Source: Fomitopsis serialis
Taxonomy: Eukaryota > Basidiomycota > Agaricomycetes > Polyporales > Fomitopsidaceae
DNA length: 48,157 bases
NCBI RefSeq assembly: GCF_022376445.1
Contig: NW_025955263.1
Location: 1-48,157 of the forward strand
Direction of reading: 5' to 3'
Part shown: positions 19,747 to 30,408 of the stretch, piece by piece
Layout: each line of letters starts with the position of its first letter
Numbering within the stretch: position 1 is the stretch's first letter
The notes under the pieces: model-generated
Database searches by the model: none
What the model was told of the DNA's origin: nothing
The model's input: the letters and a program-made list of their open reading frames with translations, nothing else
Translations under genes and position numbers: made by a program

Positions 19747-21831
19747 TCATACTGCTTCGCGTCTCCGAGGCGTCGCCCGAAGAATGTCGTCGACGCTACG
19801 ATCGTGTGTTAACACTCACCCGAGGATCCTGTGCGGAGATTCAGACTCACCGGAGAATCATCTCGGCAGCCTCGCTCGCGCTGAGCACGACCTGCCTCTT
19901 CAGCTTGTAGCTCTCTGTGACGCCCAGCTCCTTCATCGACCCAACCCTGCCCTCGTTCATGTCTGCCCCAATATTAGTCTCTCCACATCACAACCAGTAA
20001 CTGCATACGTACCGAGGCCGGCATCCGTCCGCCCTTCATAGTGCGCCGCCCTGAGCTTAGTCACAAGGTCACTCGAGTCGTACCCCCCATTGTCGGCTAG
20101 GATGGTCGGGATCTGCCTGAGCGCACGGGCGAACGCCTCCGCCGCGAGCGCCTTCTTGCCCGTGACGGTACGCGCGGCACCATCGATCGCCACGCTCATG
20201 AGCATCTCCGCGCACCCGCCGCCGAGCACGGTCCGTGTCTCCTTGACGGTTTGCGAGAGCACTGAGAGCGCGTCATGAAGGGAGCGCTCCGCTTCGTCGA
20301 CCATCTGCGATGTCGAACCACGGAGAACGACCGTACACGCCTCTCCTGCGGCGACGCCAGAGAACTTCGTGAGCTGCACGACTGTCTGTTAAATACCCAT
20401 GAACATTTGTGTCAAAGCACTTACTTTGTCCTCGCCGATCATAATCTCCTCGATCAACTCGCACCGGCCCAGCTTGACCAAGTCCGGACGGTCAAAGGTG
20501 CTCACGATCTCACCGCCCGTGACGAGCGACAGCCGCTCCACCCCTTCAAAGTCTGCATGCTCGATCGTGAGGACGCCCTTCTCCGCGAGAAGCGACTCGG
20601 GGTAGTTGTAGATGAGCTGCCGGTTAACGAAGCAGTTGATGCCGTGCCCGGCGATCGCGTCTACCTTCGCCTTCATCTTTTCCTGTGTAACGTGCGCATC
20701 GAAATGTAAGTGGGGTGCTCGGGATCCGGAGAAGAAGGCGTGGGTGAGAACATACCCGTTCCGCACGCTCGAGCTCAGCGAGCTTTCCGGTGCTATCCAC
20801 CTTCACACGCGCTCCGAAGATCTTGATCTTGTCCGTGTCCATGGCTGTTTGCGCGTCGCTTTTAGCTATGCGGCGAGGGAAAGGTGGACGTGAATACGCA
20901 CAGGTGTTGGCAATGAGAATCTTGGCGTTCTCAAGCCGTTTTGGGCAGTTGATGCCGATTGTCTTGTCGAGAATAAACCCTATGCACACGGTATGACGTT
21001 TTGTCCATTGCGAGCGGAGACGGTCATACCTTCGTCGAGATACGAGTCAGTCAGCTTCTCGCCAACCTTCTTGATGATTTGTATGTGGTCGAGGTCCGTT
21101 GAGCCCTACACAACAGACGCGGTGAGGATTGTCGTTCTGTCCACTGTATGCAACGCGCACCTTCAGGCGGAGGACTGCGTCAACGGCAAGGTTAGCGAAG
21201 TAGTCTTTGTCTTGTGAGAGGACTTTTGACGACAGGGTGGTCCGTGCGATGTTGAAAAGATCTTGTCTGAACTGTGCTGGGTCCGCGCTGTGCACCCCTC
21301 CATGAGTCTCAGCCCCCAATGTGTGCACGCAAGCACCCATGCTTCCAATACGCACCTGTTGTCAATCGCAGCCTTCTCAAGGGCCTGCAGGGCAGCAGCA
21401 CTCGCAATCCGGAAGCCCTCTACGATCGTCTGCGGGTGGATCTTCATCGCAATCAACTTCTCCGCCTCCCTCAGTAGCTCAGCCGCGAGCACGCAAACGC
21501 TCGTCGTGCCGTCGCCGACCTCATCGTCTTGCACCTTCGAGATGTTCACCAGGATCTTCGCCGCTGCGTTATCGAGCTGGATCGCCTTCAGAATGGTTGC
21601 ACCGTCGTTCGTTACGTTGATCTCGCCCGTTGACCCCGACTGAAGGATCTTGTTCATGCCCTTGGGACCGAGGGTCGACTTTACAAGATCGCCGAGGGCA
21701 AGAGCCCCGACGAAGGACGAGAGGCGGGCATTCTCTGCCTTCTCTTCTGTCGCCTACGTTCTCTCTGTGAGAGCTAGTCCGGAACACAGAGACGGAGATT
21801 ATACCTCTGCTCCGAAGATGTTCATGGACAT
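19747..21831 (-). CDS. CCT2: T-complex chaperonin subunit beta (CCT2/TCP-1 beta)
   Basis: Subunit of the cytosolic ring chaperonin TRiC/CCT, which folds actin and tubulin. Ten exons: 21831-21805, 21753-21356, 21287-21161, 21105-21030, 20979-20902, 20844-20756, 20682-20425, 20373-20013, 19962-19851 and 19795-19747, 524 aa (yeast 527). Blocks: [45 protein letters not shown] (ATP site), [13 protein letters not shown] segment after [121 protein letters not shown], and a C-terminal [19 protein letters not shown]. An in-frame second ATG lies at 21825, two codons inside. It is divergent from PMT1. Intact. Confidence 0.97.
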
Positions 21832-22178
21832 TTTGCGTGGGTTGGAAGAGGACTTGGTCGACGCTCAAGAACGCGATCGAGTGCAGGCGTTTGCAGCGAC
21901 GCGTCTTTGCTAACAGTATTCAATTTAGCAGACAGCATACTTACGCTTGTAAGCTGTATTATTCAAAGGCTACAGGCGGACTTCGAAAGTCAGTATGCTA
22001 CACGTGTAGCCCTAGTCTAGGGGCATCGCGTTGCAGACGCGCCTGTACACGTCGATCGAATGAGAGTGACGGTCAGTGCGCAGCCACCAGCCAACTCACC
22101 TCCCCGTCCAAATCTTGTCCCTCATTTCTTTCCCTTTCTCCCCGGCACACTTGACTTTGGACTTGTGTCTTTACCGCC
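21832..22178. promoter_or_regulatory. Divergent promoter region, CCT2 and PMT1
   Basis: 347 bp between two start codons facing away from each other. It has a pyrimidine-rich stretch before PMT1 and a 13-nt palindrome, CCCTAGTCTAGGG, near 22013-22025. No TATA box was seen on either side, as usual for housekeeping pairs. Confidence 0.55.
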
Positions 22179-25100
22179 ATGTCAGGGGGCGTCAGAGTCC
22201 GGAGGGCACCGTCTCCTCCACCTCTTCCTCATGCTGCACCGCAGAGCGCACGGTTTCCCCGCCCACAACACGAGCATCTTGACGCGGATGCACGGAGAGA
22301 AGCAGCTTCGAAAGGCTATCAACCCACACGGAGAGGCTATGCACCCGGAGGGCTCAACATAACCTCCGCGGAGTGGAAACTGCTCATACTCGTATCCTTG
22401 ATCGCAGTGTTCGTGCGGCTATATCGCATATCGCAGCCAAACAGCGTTGTGTGAGTACCTATACCCTGTTCTAACAGTCTCATTGTGTCTGACCATCCTG
22501 TAGGTTCGACGAGGTTCACTTTGGCAAGTTTGCGTCAAAATACATCAAGTCGCAGTACTTTGTCGACGTACACCCACCACTCGCGAAACTCCTCATCACG
22601 CTCTCGGGATTCATCTTCGGATATGATGGCAACTTTGACTTCAAGGATATCGGAAAGTGAGTCTATGCACTTTTTGTTTAGGCCCAACACAGACGACATA
22701 TACACAGGGTGTACGAGAACGTTCCGTACGTCGCCATGCGTATGGTGCCTGCCCTCCTCGGTGTAGCAACTGTCCCTATATCATACCTCACCCTGCGCGC
22801 TCTTGATTGCCGTGCAACTACTGCTCTTCTCGCCTCGCTCTTCATTACCTTCGAGAACGGTCTTATTACCCAGTCCCGACATATCCTCCTCGACTCTCCA
22901 CTGGTCTTCTTCACCGCCCTCACGATCTTCCTCTGGACGTGTTTCTGCAACGAGGACAAGCACGAACCGTTCACCGACATCTGGTGGGTGTGGCTCACCC
23001 TCTCCGGCCTCTCCCTGGGTGCCGTAGTCAGCTGCAAGTGGGTCGGCCTCTTCACCATCGCTACTGTTGGCGTCAGCACTCTCAGGCAGCTCTGGGTACT
23101 CTTGGGCGACTTGCGCGTCACGCCTCGGCTATTCATGCGCCATTTCATGGCCCGCGCCATTTGCTTGATCCTGGTCCCCATGCTGTTCTACATGTTCATG
23201 TTCTGGATCCACTTCAGTATCTTGCAAAACCCGGGTGACGGTGATGGTTTTATGAGCTCTGAGTTCCAGCACACGCTGAACGGCCGAGGCATGGCTGACA
23301 CCTTCGCTGGTAGGTTCCTCGTCGCTGTGTCTCCTCTCGCGCCAGACTAATTCTCTGCAGACGTCGGCTTTGGTTCGAAAGTGGCCATCCGCCATGTTAA
23401 TACACAAGGTGGCTACCTGCACTCGCATCCTTCTAACTATCCTGGCGGGAGCAAGCGTAAGATTTTCGTCTCGCTCTTCCTTTACAATCGCTCAGTCCGC
23501 ACACAGAGCAACAGATCACCCTCTACCCTCACCGCGACGACAACAACAACTGGCGAATCCTGAACGCGACCCGCGACGGCGACTCAGACCATGACTGGGA
23601 GGGCAAGCCGCTCGTGTTCATCGAGAGTGGGATGAAGATCAAGCTGAGGCACGTCGCGACGGACAAGCACCTGCACTCGCACGACCAGCGGCCGCCCGTG
23701 TCCGACGTCGACTTCCAGAACGAAGTCTCCGGCTACGGCGTACCCGGCTACGCGGGCGACGCGAACGACGACTGGATTGTGGAGATCGAGAAAGGCGACA
23801 AGCGTGACCGCGAGTCGAGCAAGCGCCTCAGGACACTCAGGACGCACTTCAGGCTGAAACATGCCATATCGGGGTGTTATTTGTTCTCGCACAAGGTCAA
23901 GCTCCCGGACTGGGGCTTCGAGCAGCAGGAGGTGACGTGCAACAAGCAAGCTGTGAAGCCGAACTCGCTGTGGTATATCGAGACGGCGGAACACCCGATG
24001 CGTACGTGTGACCGAAGAACATCTCTGGCCGTGACTAACTTGGAAGCTGGTAGTCCCTGCGGACGCGCCGAAGGTCAACTACAAGCTCCCGGGTTTCTTC
24101 CGCAAGTTCCTCGAATTGCAGCAGGTGATGTGGACAACGAACGCCGGACTGACCGATCGCCATACCTTTGACTCTCGCCCTGACGCTTGGCCTCGCCTGC
24201 GTCGTGGTATTGTGAGTATCACTCAGTATGTCATTGTGAAACAGCTCATTGATGTCTGTATTGGTAGAACTTCTGGGTCAAGGACCATCGTCAGATCTAC
24301 CTGCTTGGCAACCCCATGGTCTGGTGGCTCAGCACCGCCAGCATCTTCGCCTATGTTGTCACTCGTGGCTTCCTCGTCCTCCGTGCTCAGCGTGGGTACA
24401 GGGACTTCGAGAACAGTACGTACTAGGTGTTCAAAAGCTGACAGCTGTCTCCTGACATACTCCCTTCCATCAGCTCGAGTCGTCAAGTACGACACGCTCT
24501 GCGGCTTCCTCTTCGTAGGCTGGTCACTGCACTACATCCCTTTTTACATCATGAAGCGCCAGCTCTTCCTGCACCACTACCTTCCCGCGCTCTACTTCGC
24601 CATCCTTCTCTCGTGCGGCGTCTTTGACCTCGTCACGTCCACACTCAAGCCGCGCATCCGCCTGCAAATCGCCGCGGTCCTGCTGATTGTGGTAATCTGG
24701 AACTTCGTCTACCTCAGCCCGATCGCGTATGGAAATACGTGGACGAAGAAGAAGTGCGAGAATGCGAAGTGGGTGAAGACGTGGGACTTGGCTTGGTGCG
24801 TCAAATTTGTATTGACGTGCTCGCATTACTGACAGCGAGGCGCGTTGTCCAGTAATGAGTTTTACGATGATGTGAGTGCGCTGACACTATGTTCGTCTTC
24901 TCCACGCTGACTGTCGCAACCACAGGCTTCGCTGTATAATGCATCACCCGCAACGCCCCAGAAATCCGCCGCCGTGCCGACAGTGGAGAAAGTCGCGCCG
25001 AAGCTCAAGGAAGAGCCCGTCCACGCGAAGGTCGCCCCCGCCGCCGAGGAGAAGGCGGCAGAGACGTCTATCGACGTCGGACAGGCCGAGCCGGGGCGCA

Positions 25101-25591
25101 ACGTTTTCGCCGGCGTACCGCACGAAGAGCTGAAGAGCAAAGCGGAGGACCGGCCACCCAAAGAGGAGGCGGTGGACGCCGCTGCGGCGCGGCCTACTGA
25201 CCTGCCTCCACCGCCAATCGAGTATGCGGACCCCAAGCCTGAGCATGATGCCAGGCCCGCCGAAGCGGGCGCGGACGCAGCGGCAGAGAAACCCGCAGCA
25301 CCGATAGCCCACAAACATCACCATGATGAAGACGCCAAGCCGCGCGTGGAAGAGGTCCTCGCCGAGATGTCGCAAGTCATGGCGAAGGTCGAGGCTGTCC
25401 TCGCGGAGGAGAAAAAGCTGGAAGACACGGCGGTCGACCCCGTGATCCCGGGCACGGAGCCGGAGAAGGGGCAGGACGCGCAGGAGGAGGGGGGCGAAAA
25501 GTCGCAGCAGGCGCAGGGCGCTCAGCGGGAGGACGAGGCGGAGGCTGACCGGGCGAGGGAGGAACTATTCCCGAACGCTCATCTTGACTAG
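22179..25591 (+). CDS. PMT1: Dolichyl-phosphate-mannose protein O-mannosyltransferase, PMT1 subfamily
   Basis: ER multi-pass enzyme that starts protein O-mannosylation on Ser/Thr. Ten exons: 22179-22450, 22504-22656, 22708-23309, 23361-23456, 23507-24001, 24054-24211, 24268-24415, 24474-24795, 24853-24871 (19 nt) and 24926-25591, 976 aa. Loop 1 carries the catalytic acidic pair in VFDEVHFGKFASKYIKSQYF and the DVHPPLAKLL motif. The MIR domain includes IRHVNTQGGYLHSH, HLHSHDQRPPVSD and CYLFSHKVKLPDWGFEQQEV, the last very like yeast Pmt1. Later membrane helices include YIPFYIMKRQLFLHHYLPAL. After CNEFYDD the protein gains a roughly 220-residue Ala/Glu/Lys/Pro-rich acidic tail, presumably cytosolic and disordered, that I do not recognise from yeast. 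PMT1 is preferred over PMT2 or PMT4 because of the MIR and loop sequences. Confidence 0.93.
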
Positions 25592-25879
25592 TCGTGTTAG
25601 CGTGGATTAATAGTGTATATTTATAAGTCCTGCCTGTAGCTGATGTGTGCATTGTGGGATTTACATACATCTTGTCTCTCGACCATGAGGTTGTATCCTG
25701 TTACTTGAATGATGCTGACGTTGAGATCTATGTGGACATGCTACTAACTTGCAACGAAGTTGCCTGACGTGTCAGTGCAAAGAGGCACCCCTAGATATCC
25801 AACACCTGTGACCCCCAATGCTACAGATGATCCTACAACAGCCTGATTCCACAATGTAAATAGTCTGACACTCAAGAAT
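25592..25879. other. Convergent 3' flank, PMT1 and SSN8
   Basis: 288 bp between two stop codons facing each other; AT-rich 3' UTR-like sequence with no coding signal. Confidence 0.5.
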
Positions 25880-27816
25880 CTATCCTGCTGCCTGTGCACG
25901 TTCCAGCATTTTGTTGACCGGCACTGGTCTGCCCGGAGCCGCATGCGCACCGCTCAGATCTGCCATCCTCGCTTCCCTCATCCTCCAAAACACTTGGACG
26001 AGGAACCCAGGCGTGACGACCTCCGGCCGCTGGTCGCCATGCCCATGGTCCCTCCCATCTCCGGTCATGGGCGTGCCAATCGGGCTGCTGCTCATCGCCG
26101 GCGTCCCGCCCACGACCGTCCCACTCGCGCTGCGCTTCAGGCTCGCGCGCGTCGAGTCCGTTGTCCCCTCCTCGTTGTAGCGCTCACAGAGCGCGTACAG
26201 CGACACCACCTCCTGCGCGATCGTCGCGACGAGCGCCATGTTCACGTTCAGCCCCGCGAGGAACCCGACGATGTCCTGCGGCGGCTGCCTCTTGAGGCTG
26301 CTCGACGTCATGCGGGACGAGCGCCGCATCGAGCCCTGGCTGCTTTGCGAGCCGGAGGAGGAATGGGGCAGGGCCTGCGTCTGCTTCTCGATGTCGCCTC
26401 GCGTTTCTTGGTGGAACGCGCAGGCCATGTATATCGCGGTGATGGCGATGAGGTGCGGGGGGTAGAGGAGGCACAGCTCGGAGCGGTAGGTGTCGTTGAT
26501 GATGAACCTGATAGGATGCATGAGCAGCCAGTCAGCACCGAGGGACAATCAATGCATACCATGCCTTCTGCAAGGCACCCTCGTGCATCTCGAGCCTGCC
26601 CTCGCCTGTACCCCAGTACCGCGGGCCGTCATCGATGCCGGCGCCGAGCTCTCCCACCTCGGTGTCGCTGATGCCGCTGCCACCCTCCTTCCAGCATAGC
26701 GTCATGAGGGTACGGTACGGGTGGAACACCGTGAGGTCGCATTCCAGGTCGTCCACTAGATAGAACTCCATCTCCGCGAGCTTCGAGTTATCCGAGGGGA
26801 ATGTCTTGATGCCATACTCTTCGAACCAACCCGTCAGTGTTCCGTCCGCACCCCACGGAGGGAGGTACAGTCGTTTGCATGATGGTGTCGCATGCTCGCG
26901 ACGAGCATCTTGGTTGGCCTACTTTAGCTGGTCCCGCCGCACCACCGGACCTGCTCAGTTCCGTTACCTGTGCAAAGTGCACAGAGCAGGTCCGTGACAA
27001 TCTGTCAACCTTGGCCACGGTAATTACAGGTGCTGCAGAAACGATAGGCCGGCCTGCACTGGGGTGTGTGTGCAGCTGAGGTTTGGGCCGACGGTCACCA
27101 GGAGTGAGACGGACATCAAAGCCGAGTTAGAGAACGCATCTCTGAGCGGCAGCAGTGGGCAGTGGCGAGTGCATAACTTTGCCAACCATTGGACATCTCG
27201 CCAGCTCAAGACCCAGCTCCACAACCCCGCGCGCGAGCGGCCTATCGTTTCTACAACAGCTGTAAGGACACCTAGGTGCTGTGGCAGATGTGAGGCGGGG
27301 AGTCACACCCGCTGGGAAACGCAATACGACCACCATTTTGCAAACAACAGTAAGTGGCGGGACTCACTACTGAAGAGACTGCGCGCCTCGGAGACGACGT
27401 TCTTGATGTGCACGGGGGACTCCTCCGCCTTCGCGGCGACGTAGCAGCACGCGGCGATGACGATGAACGGGTCGGTGTCGCAGTACGCGTTCTTGAGGTA
27501 GAACCGCCGGAAGAAGACGGTCGCGGTCGCGACCACGCGCTGTCTGAGCGAGAGTTTCTTGCCTAGCTTTGTGATGACTGCCTACGATATTCAGCGGATG
27601 TGTGAGCTGGAGAATGAAAGGACTCACGGCTGGCGAAGAAGATGGCGAGAAAGTCGAGGTGCTCAGGATGGTCGACGTACTGGATGTCCTCCGCACGCGC
27701 CTGCCTGAGCGCGGCCCTGTCCACGTTCCATCTCGTACTACGACGCTCAGTACACCGCACAAGTCAGAGATACGCGTTACTCACCAGTGCGAGCTGACCC
27801 AGAAGTCAGTGGCCAT
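25880..27816 (-). CDS. SSN8: Cyclin C, Mediator kinase-module cyclin
   Basis: Partner of Cdk8/Srb10 in the Mediator kinase module, acting on RNA polymerase II in the nucleus. Exons 27816-27785, 27737-27628, 27577-27368, 26818-26560 and 26507-25880 give 412 aa. The N-terminus MATDFWVSSH is typical of cyclin C. Then come RWNVDRAALRQARAEDIQYV, LITKLGKKLSLRQRVVATAT, FYLKNAYCDTDPFIVIAACC, FPSDNSKLAEMEFYLVDDLE, LTVFHPYRTLMTLCW, and YPPHLIAITAIYMACAF in the second cyclin fold. The C-terminal third is Ser/Pro-rich. The acceptor at 26819 is the weakest call (poor pyrimidine tract), so the first codons of exon 4 may differ. The third intron is then 549 nt, ten times the local norm, and holds a TIR-flanked segment. 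The gene shares a 42-bp spacer with ASA1. Confidence 0.88.
26946..26994. repeat. Nested foldback in the SSN8 long intron
   Basis: An 11-bp perfect inverted repeat (CGGACCTGCTC at 26946-26956, complement at 26984-26994) encloses a second perfect stem, CTGTGCA/TGCACAG with an AAG loop (26968-26984). It lies in the 549-nt intron, just beyond the TIR-flanked element, and could be a separate small insertion or part of the same one. Confidence 0.65.
27024..27265. mobile_element. TIR-flanked insertion in SSN8 intron 3
   Basis: A 242-bp segment bounded by 28-bp inverted repeats matching at 25 of 28 positions. The left arm starts TTACAGGTGCTGC (27024) and the shared core is GAAACGATAGGCCG; the right arm ends at CTGTAA (27265). 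It is non-coding and lies wholly within an intron of the minus-strand gene. No clear target duplication is visible (TAA precedes the left end). It is probably a MITE of a family different from the one at 273-567. Confidence 0.7.
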
Positions 27817-27858
27817 CGCCCATCGTAGCCTCTGCGAAGTGCGGACAAGGAAGCGCGC
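27817..27858. promoter_or_regulatory. 42-bp head-to-head spacer, SSN8 and ASA1
   Basis: Only 42 bp separate the ATGs of cyclin C (27816, minus) and ASA1 (27859, plus), so each 5' UTR must be very short or extend over the partner's coding start. A bidirectional core promoter is inferred. No TATA box is present. Confidence 0.75.
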
Positions 27859-30138
27859 ATGGCCTCTACCTCCGCATCCAAGCCGCCACCGCCGTCTCCC
27901 ACCCACATCCTCCGCACTCATGGCGCGGCCATCAAGGCACTCGCATTTTCAGACGATAATGAGAGGATCTACTCTGGCGACGCAGATGGCACGGTCGTCA
28001 TTACCGACACACGCACACTGAGGCCGGTCGCGGTGTGGAAGGCGCATACTGACGGACTGCTCGGGGTGCAGGAGTGGGAGGGACAGATCATCACGTACGT
28101 CTTGACGCGCTGAAACTAGCGTGTGTACGCTGATTCCTAGCTAGACATGGCAGGGACAACAAACTGCACGTCTGGCAATGCGTCCATGAGCCCGCTGCAG
28201 CCCTGCGCAACTCTGCGGCCCCGCTTGGTCTGCAGACGCCCCAGCTATGCTACTCCATGGACGTGAACGCGCTCAATTACTGTCGGTTCTCGCTCATGCC
28301 CTTGGCGGAGTCCGCGCGCAGCGAGGAGCGACGCGCTTTCATCGCGGTGCCGAACCTGGTCGAGTCTTCCTTCGTAGGTCATCTTTCTTCGTTTACTACT
28401 CGGATAAGTGGACTTGACCTATGGGTTCCTGTAGGCGGACATATGGACACTGCCCTCTCGGAACAGGCTGCATGCTGCTATCGGTAAGACGGGTCAGATG
28501 GAAGGACCGTCCGGAGATGGTCGCGGTATGAATTCTACAGGTATGTCCAGGTATCTCACAGCCGTCGCAGAACATTAGGCAAACACGAATGCGCGATACA
28601 TGATGACAAACCCCACTTGGCACCCGACGAGCCACGGCGTACCCCTTCTGCACAATGTCTTGCGAGATGGTTGTGAAGTTCACTACGCTCCAGCGTTAGT
28701 CTTGGAGCCTTCAACGTCGTCAATTGACTTGCTATCAGGCAGTCTAGGATTTGTATATGGTGTGCGGGGCACACAGATCTGTTGTTATTCGATCTGTCTG
28801 CGCAAGCATTGAGACGACAATGGAGAAGAGGCGGCATAGTGGAACACCCGTTTTTTGCCGAGTCTGTCGGTCGCGTTCCTTATTGCCTAATGTTCTGCAA
28901 ACACTTTCATATGTTTATTGATGTGCGTGCTGACGGCACACAGGAATTATCATGGCGATGCACCTTTATGAAGCCACGCATCCACACGCCTCAGACCGCA
29001 CAAGTCTTCGACTGCTATGTGGCTACGAGAACGGTGCCGTCACATGCTGGGGGTACACTCGGACGGACAAGGAGACCTCCATCGAGGGCATAGGCTGGGA
29101 GCCGCTGTGGAACGTCAGGCTGCACGTCGAGTCAGGTATGTTGTGATACATTGCTCTTGCCCTCAGATTTCTTTTTGGGTCGCTATACGCGGCATCCAGC
29201 ATTTGACAATTGGTCAAACCCGGATAGCCAGCCAGCCAGCGGGTTCCCCCGCAGGTGCCCCAAGGACAGAAAATGTGTTTGCGCACAGCTGGCAACCGGC
29301 CCGTGTGGGACTCCTCACCCGGCGTCGATACCCACTAAAATCTTCGAATGTAGTCCAGTCCCGGGGAAGGGCAGACTCGTCCTGGATCACCCTGTTCAAC
29401 GTGCTAAGGATCAGCTGAGGGCAGGGATTGCCATCCGTCCGAAACGGCGGTGGGTCACAGCTTGATCATGGTGTAGCCGTAGGCTCAGGCTCGACAACCA
29501 GCGGCTGTGGACGCTTTCCACTGCGTGTTGCCACCCGACTTCGTTGCCTCCAGATTCTGAACTCTATACACAGTGATGGCAATGACCGTCTCTCGGGACA
29601 ACTCCTTCGCATTGACCGTCTCTGCAGATCATCTCATCGGGCGTTATGACATCAAGGTGAATTCAGCGTCCCCTCTCATTGCATCTTCCTAATTACCACT
29701 CAGTCAATCGAAGAAGATAAAGCGGACGCACGAGACGTGTGCACGGCTCACAGAACGAAACATCCCGGCAATGCATCGATCGACATCCGCGACGACAGCA
29801 GGATATGTGCGGTCGGTGGATGGGATGGCAGGCACGTACTCCCTTTCCCATCAACCCACCTTATCTGAACATACACACCCAGGATCCGGCTATACTCTGC
29901 AAAGAGCCTGAAGAGCCTGGGCACGCTGGAGTGCCACAAAAAGAGCTGCCAGGCGGTCGCGTTCGCCCGACCACACGCGCCGAGCGTTACCGAGGGCAGC
30001 ACAATCCCCGACGAGGCCGATGACGACATGGACGAGGATGAAAAGGCAGAGCGGGGACGATGGCTTTCTGCCGGCGGCCAGGACCAGCGCGTCTCGCTGT
30101 GGACTCTGATGGACTTTGGCGGCTGGCGGGCACGGTAG
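27859..30138 (+). CDS. ASA1: ASTRA-associated WD40 protein Asa1
   Basis: WD-repeat protein of the ASTRA complex, which supports PIKK kinases and chromatin remodelling. Exons 27859-28094, 28145-28373, 28435-28540, 28944-29135, 29574-29656, 29704-29831 and 29883-30138 give 409 aa. Blocks: LRTHGAAIKALAFSDDNERI, YSGDADGTVVITDTRTLRPV, HGRDNKLHVWQ, LLCGYENGAVTCWGY, TKHPGNASIDIRDDSRICAV, GGWDGRIRLYSAKSLKSLG, and the terminal SAGGQDQRVSLWTLMDFGGW. Introns 3 (403 nt) and 4 (438 nt) are far longer than the others (47-61 nt); intron 3 contains a TIR-flanked insertion. The intron at 29832-29882 uses a GC donor (AG|GCACGT); the GT further in would break the phase. The splice set closes without stops. Confidence 0.93.
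28567..28898. mobile_element. TIR-flanked insertion in ASA1 intron 3
   Basis: A 332-bp segment with perfect 16-bp inverted ends: GCAGAACATTAGGCAA at 28567-28582 and its complement at 28883-28898. A weaker match extends the arms to about 27 bp. It is non-coding and fills most of the 403-nt intron. No target duplication was found. It is unlike the other two TIR elements in the window. Confidence 0.75.
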
Positions 30139-30408
30139 ATGCTGTCCCGCCCTGTGTACCATGTAGCAGTAGCATAGCAGGAGCAATATTCTAAACTCGA
30201 AAAGCTCTAATGCCACAGCTCGGAACGAGGACAGGGAGAGTACCCGGGGCTGGTCTGCTGAGGGCGCGGGTGCCGAGGGTGCCCGAAGTCGCCCGACCCC
30301 GCATAAAAGTAGCCGGTCACGCGTTTCCCCCCTTCACCATCCCCATCCCGTCGTCCTCACCGTCGCCCGTCGCCCATCCTCCCCACCTCACCCTCCACGA
30401 CGCCCGCC
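30139..30408. promoter_or_regulatory. ASA1 3' flank and MDH1 promoter
   Basis: 270 bp. A TATA-like ATAAAAG lies at 30303-30309, about 100 bp before the MDH1 ATG, followed by a C/T-rich leader typical of strongly expressed fungal genes. The part near 30139 would be the ASA1 3' UTR. Confidence 0.5.

Noticed and set aside
21911..21927. An AGTATTCAATT stretch resembling the TIR of the MITE at 273-567
   Set aside because: Only about 11 bases match, and no partner arm lies nearby. Chance similarity in AT-rich DNA is likely.
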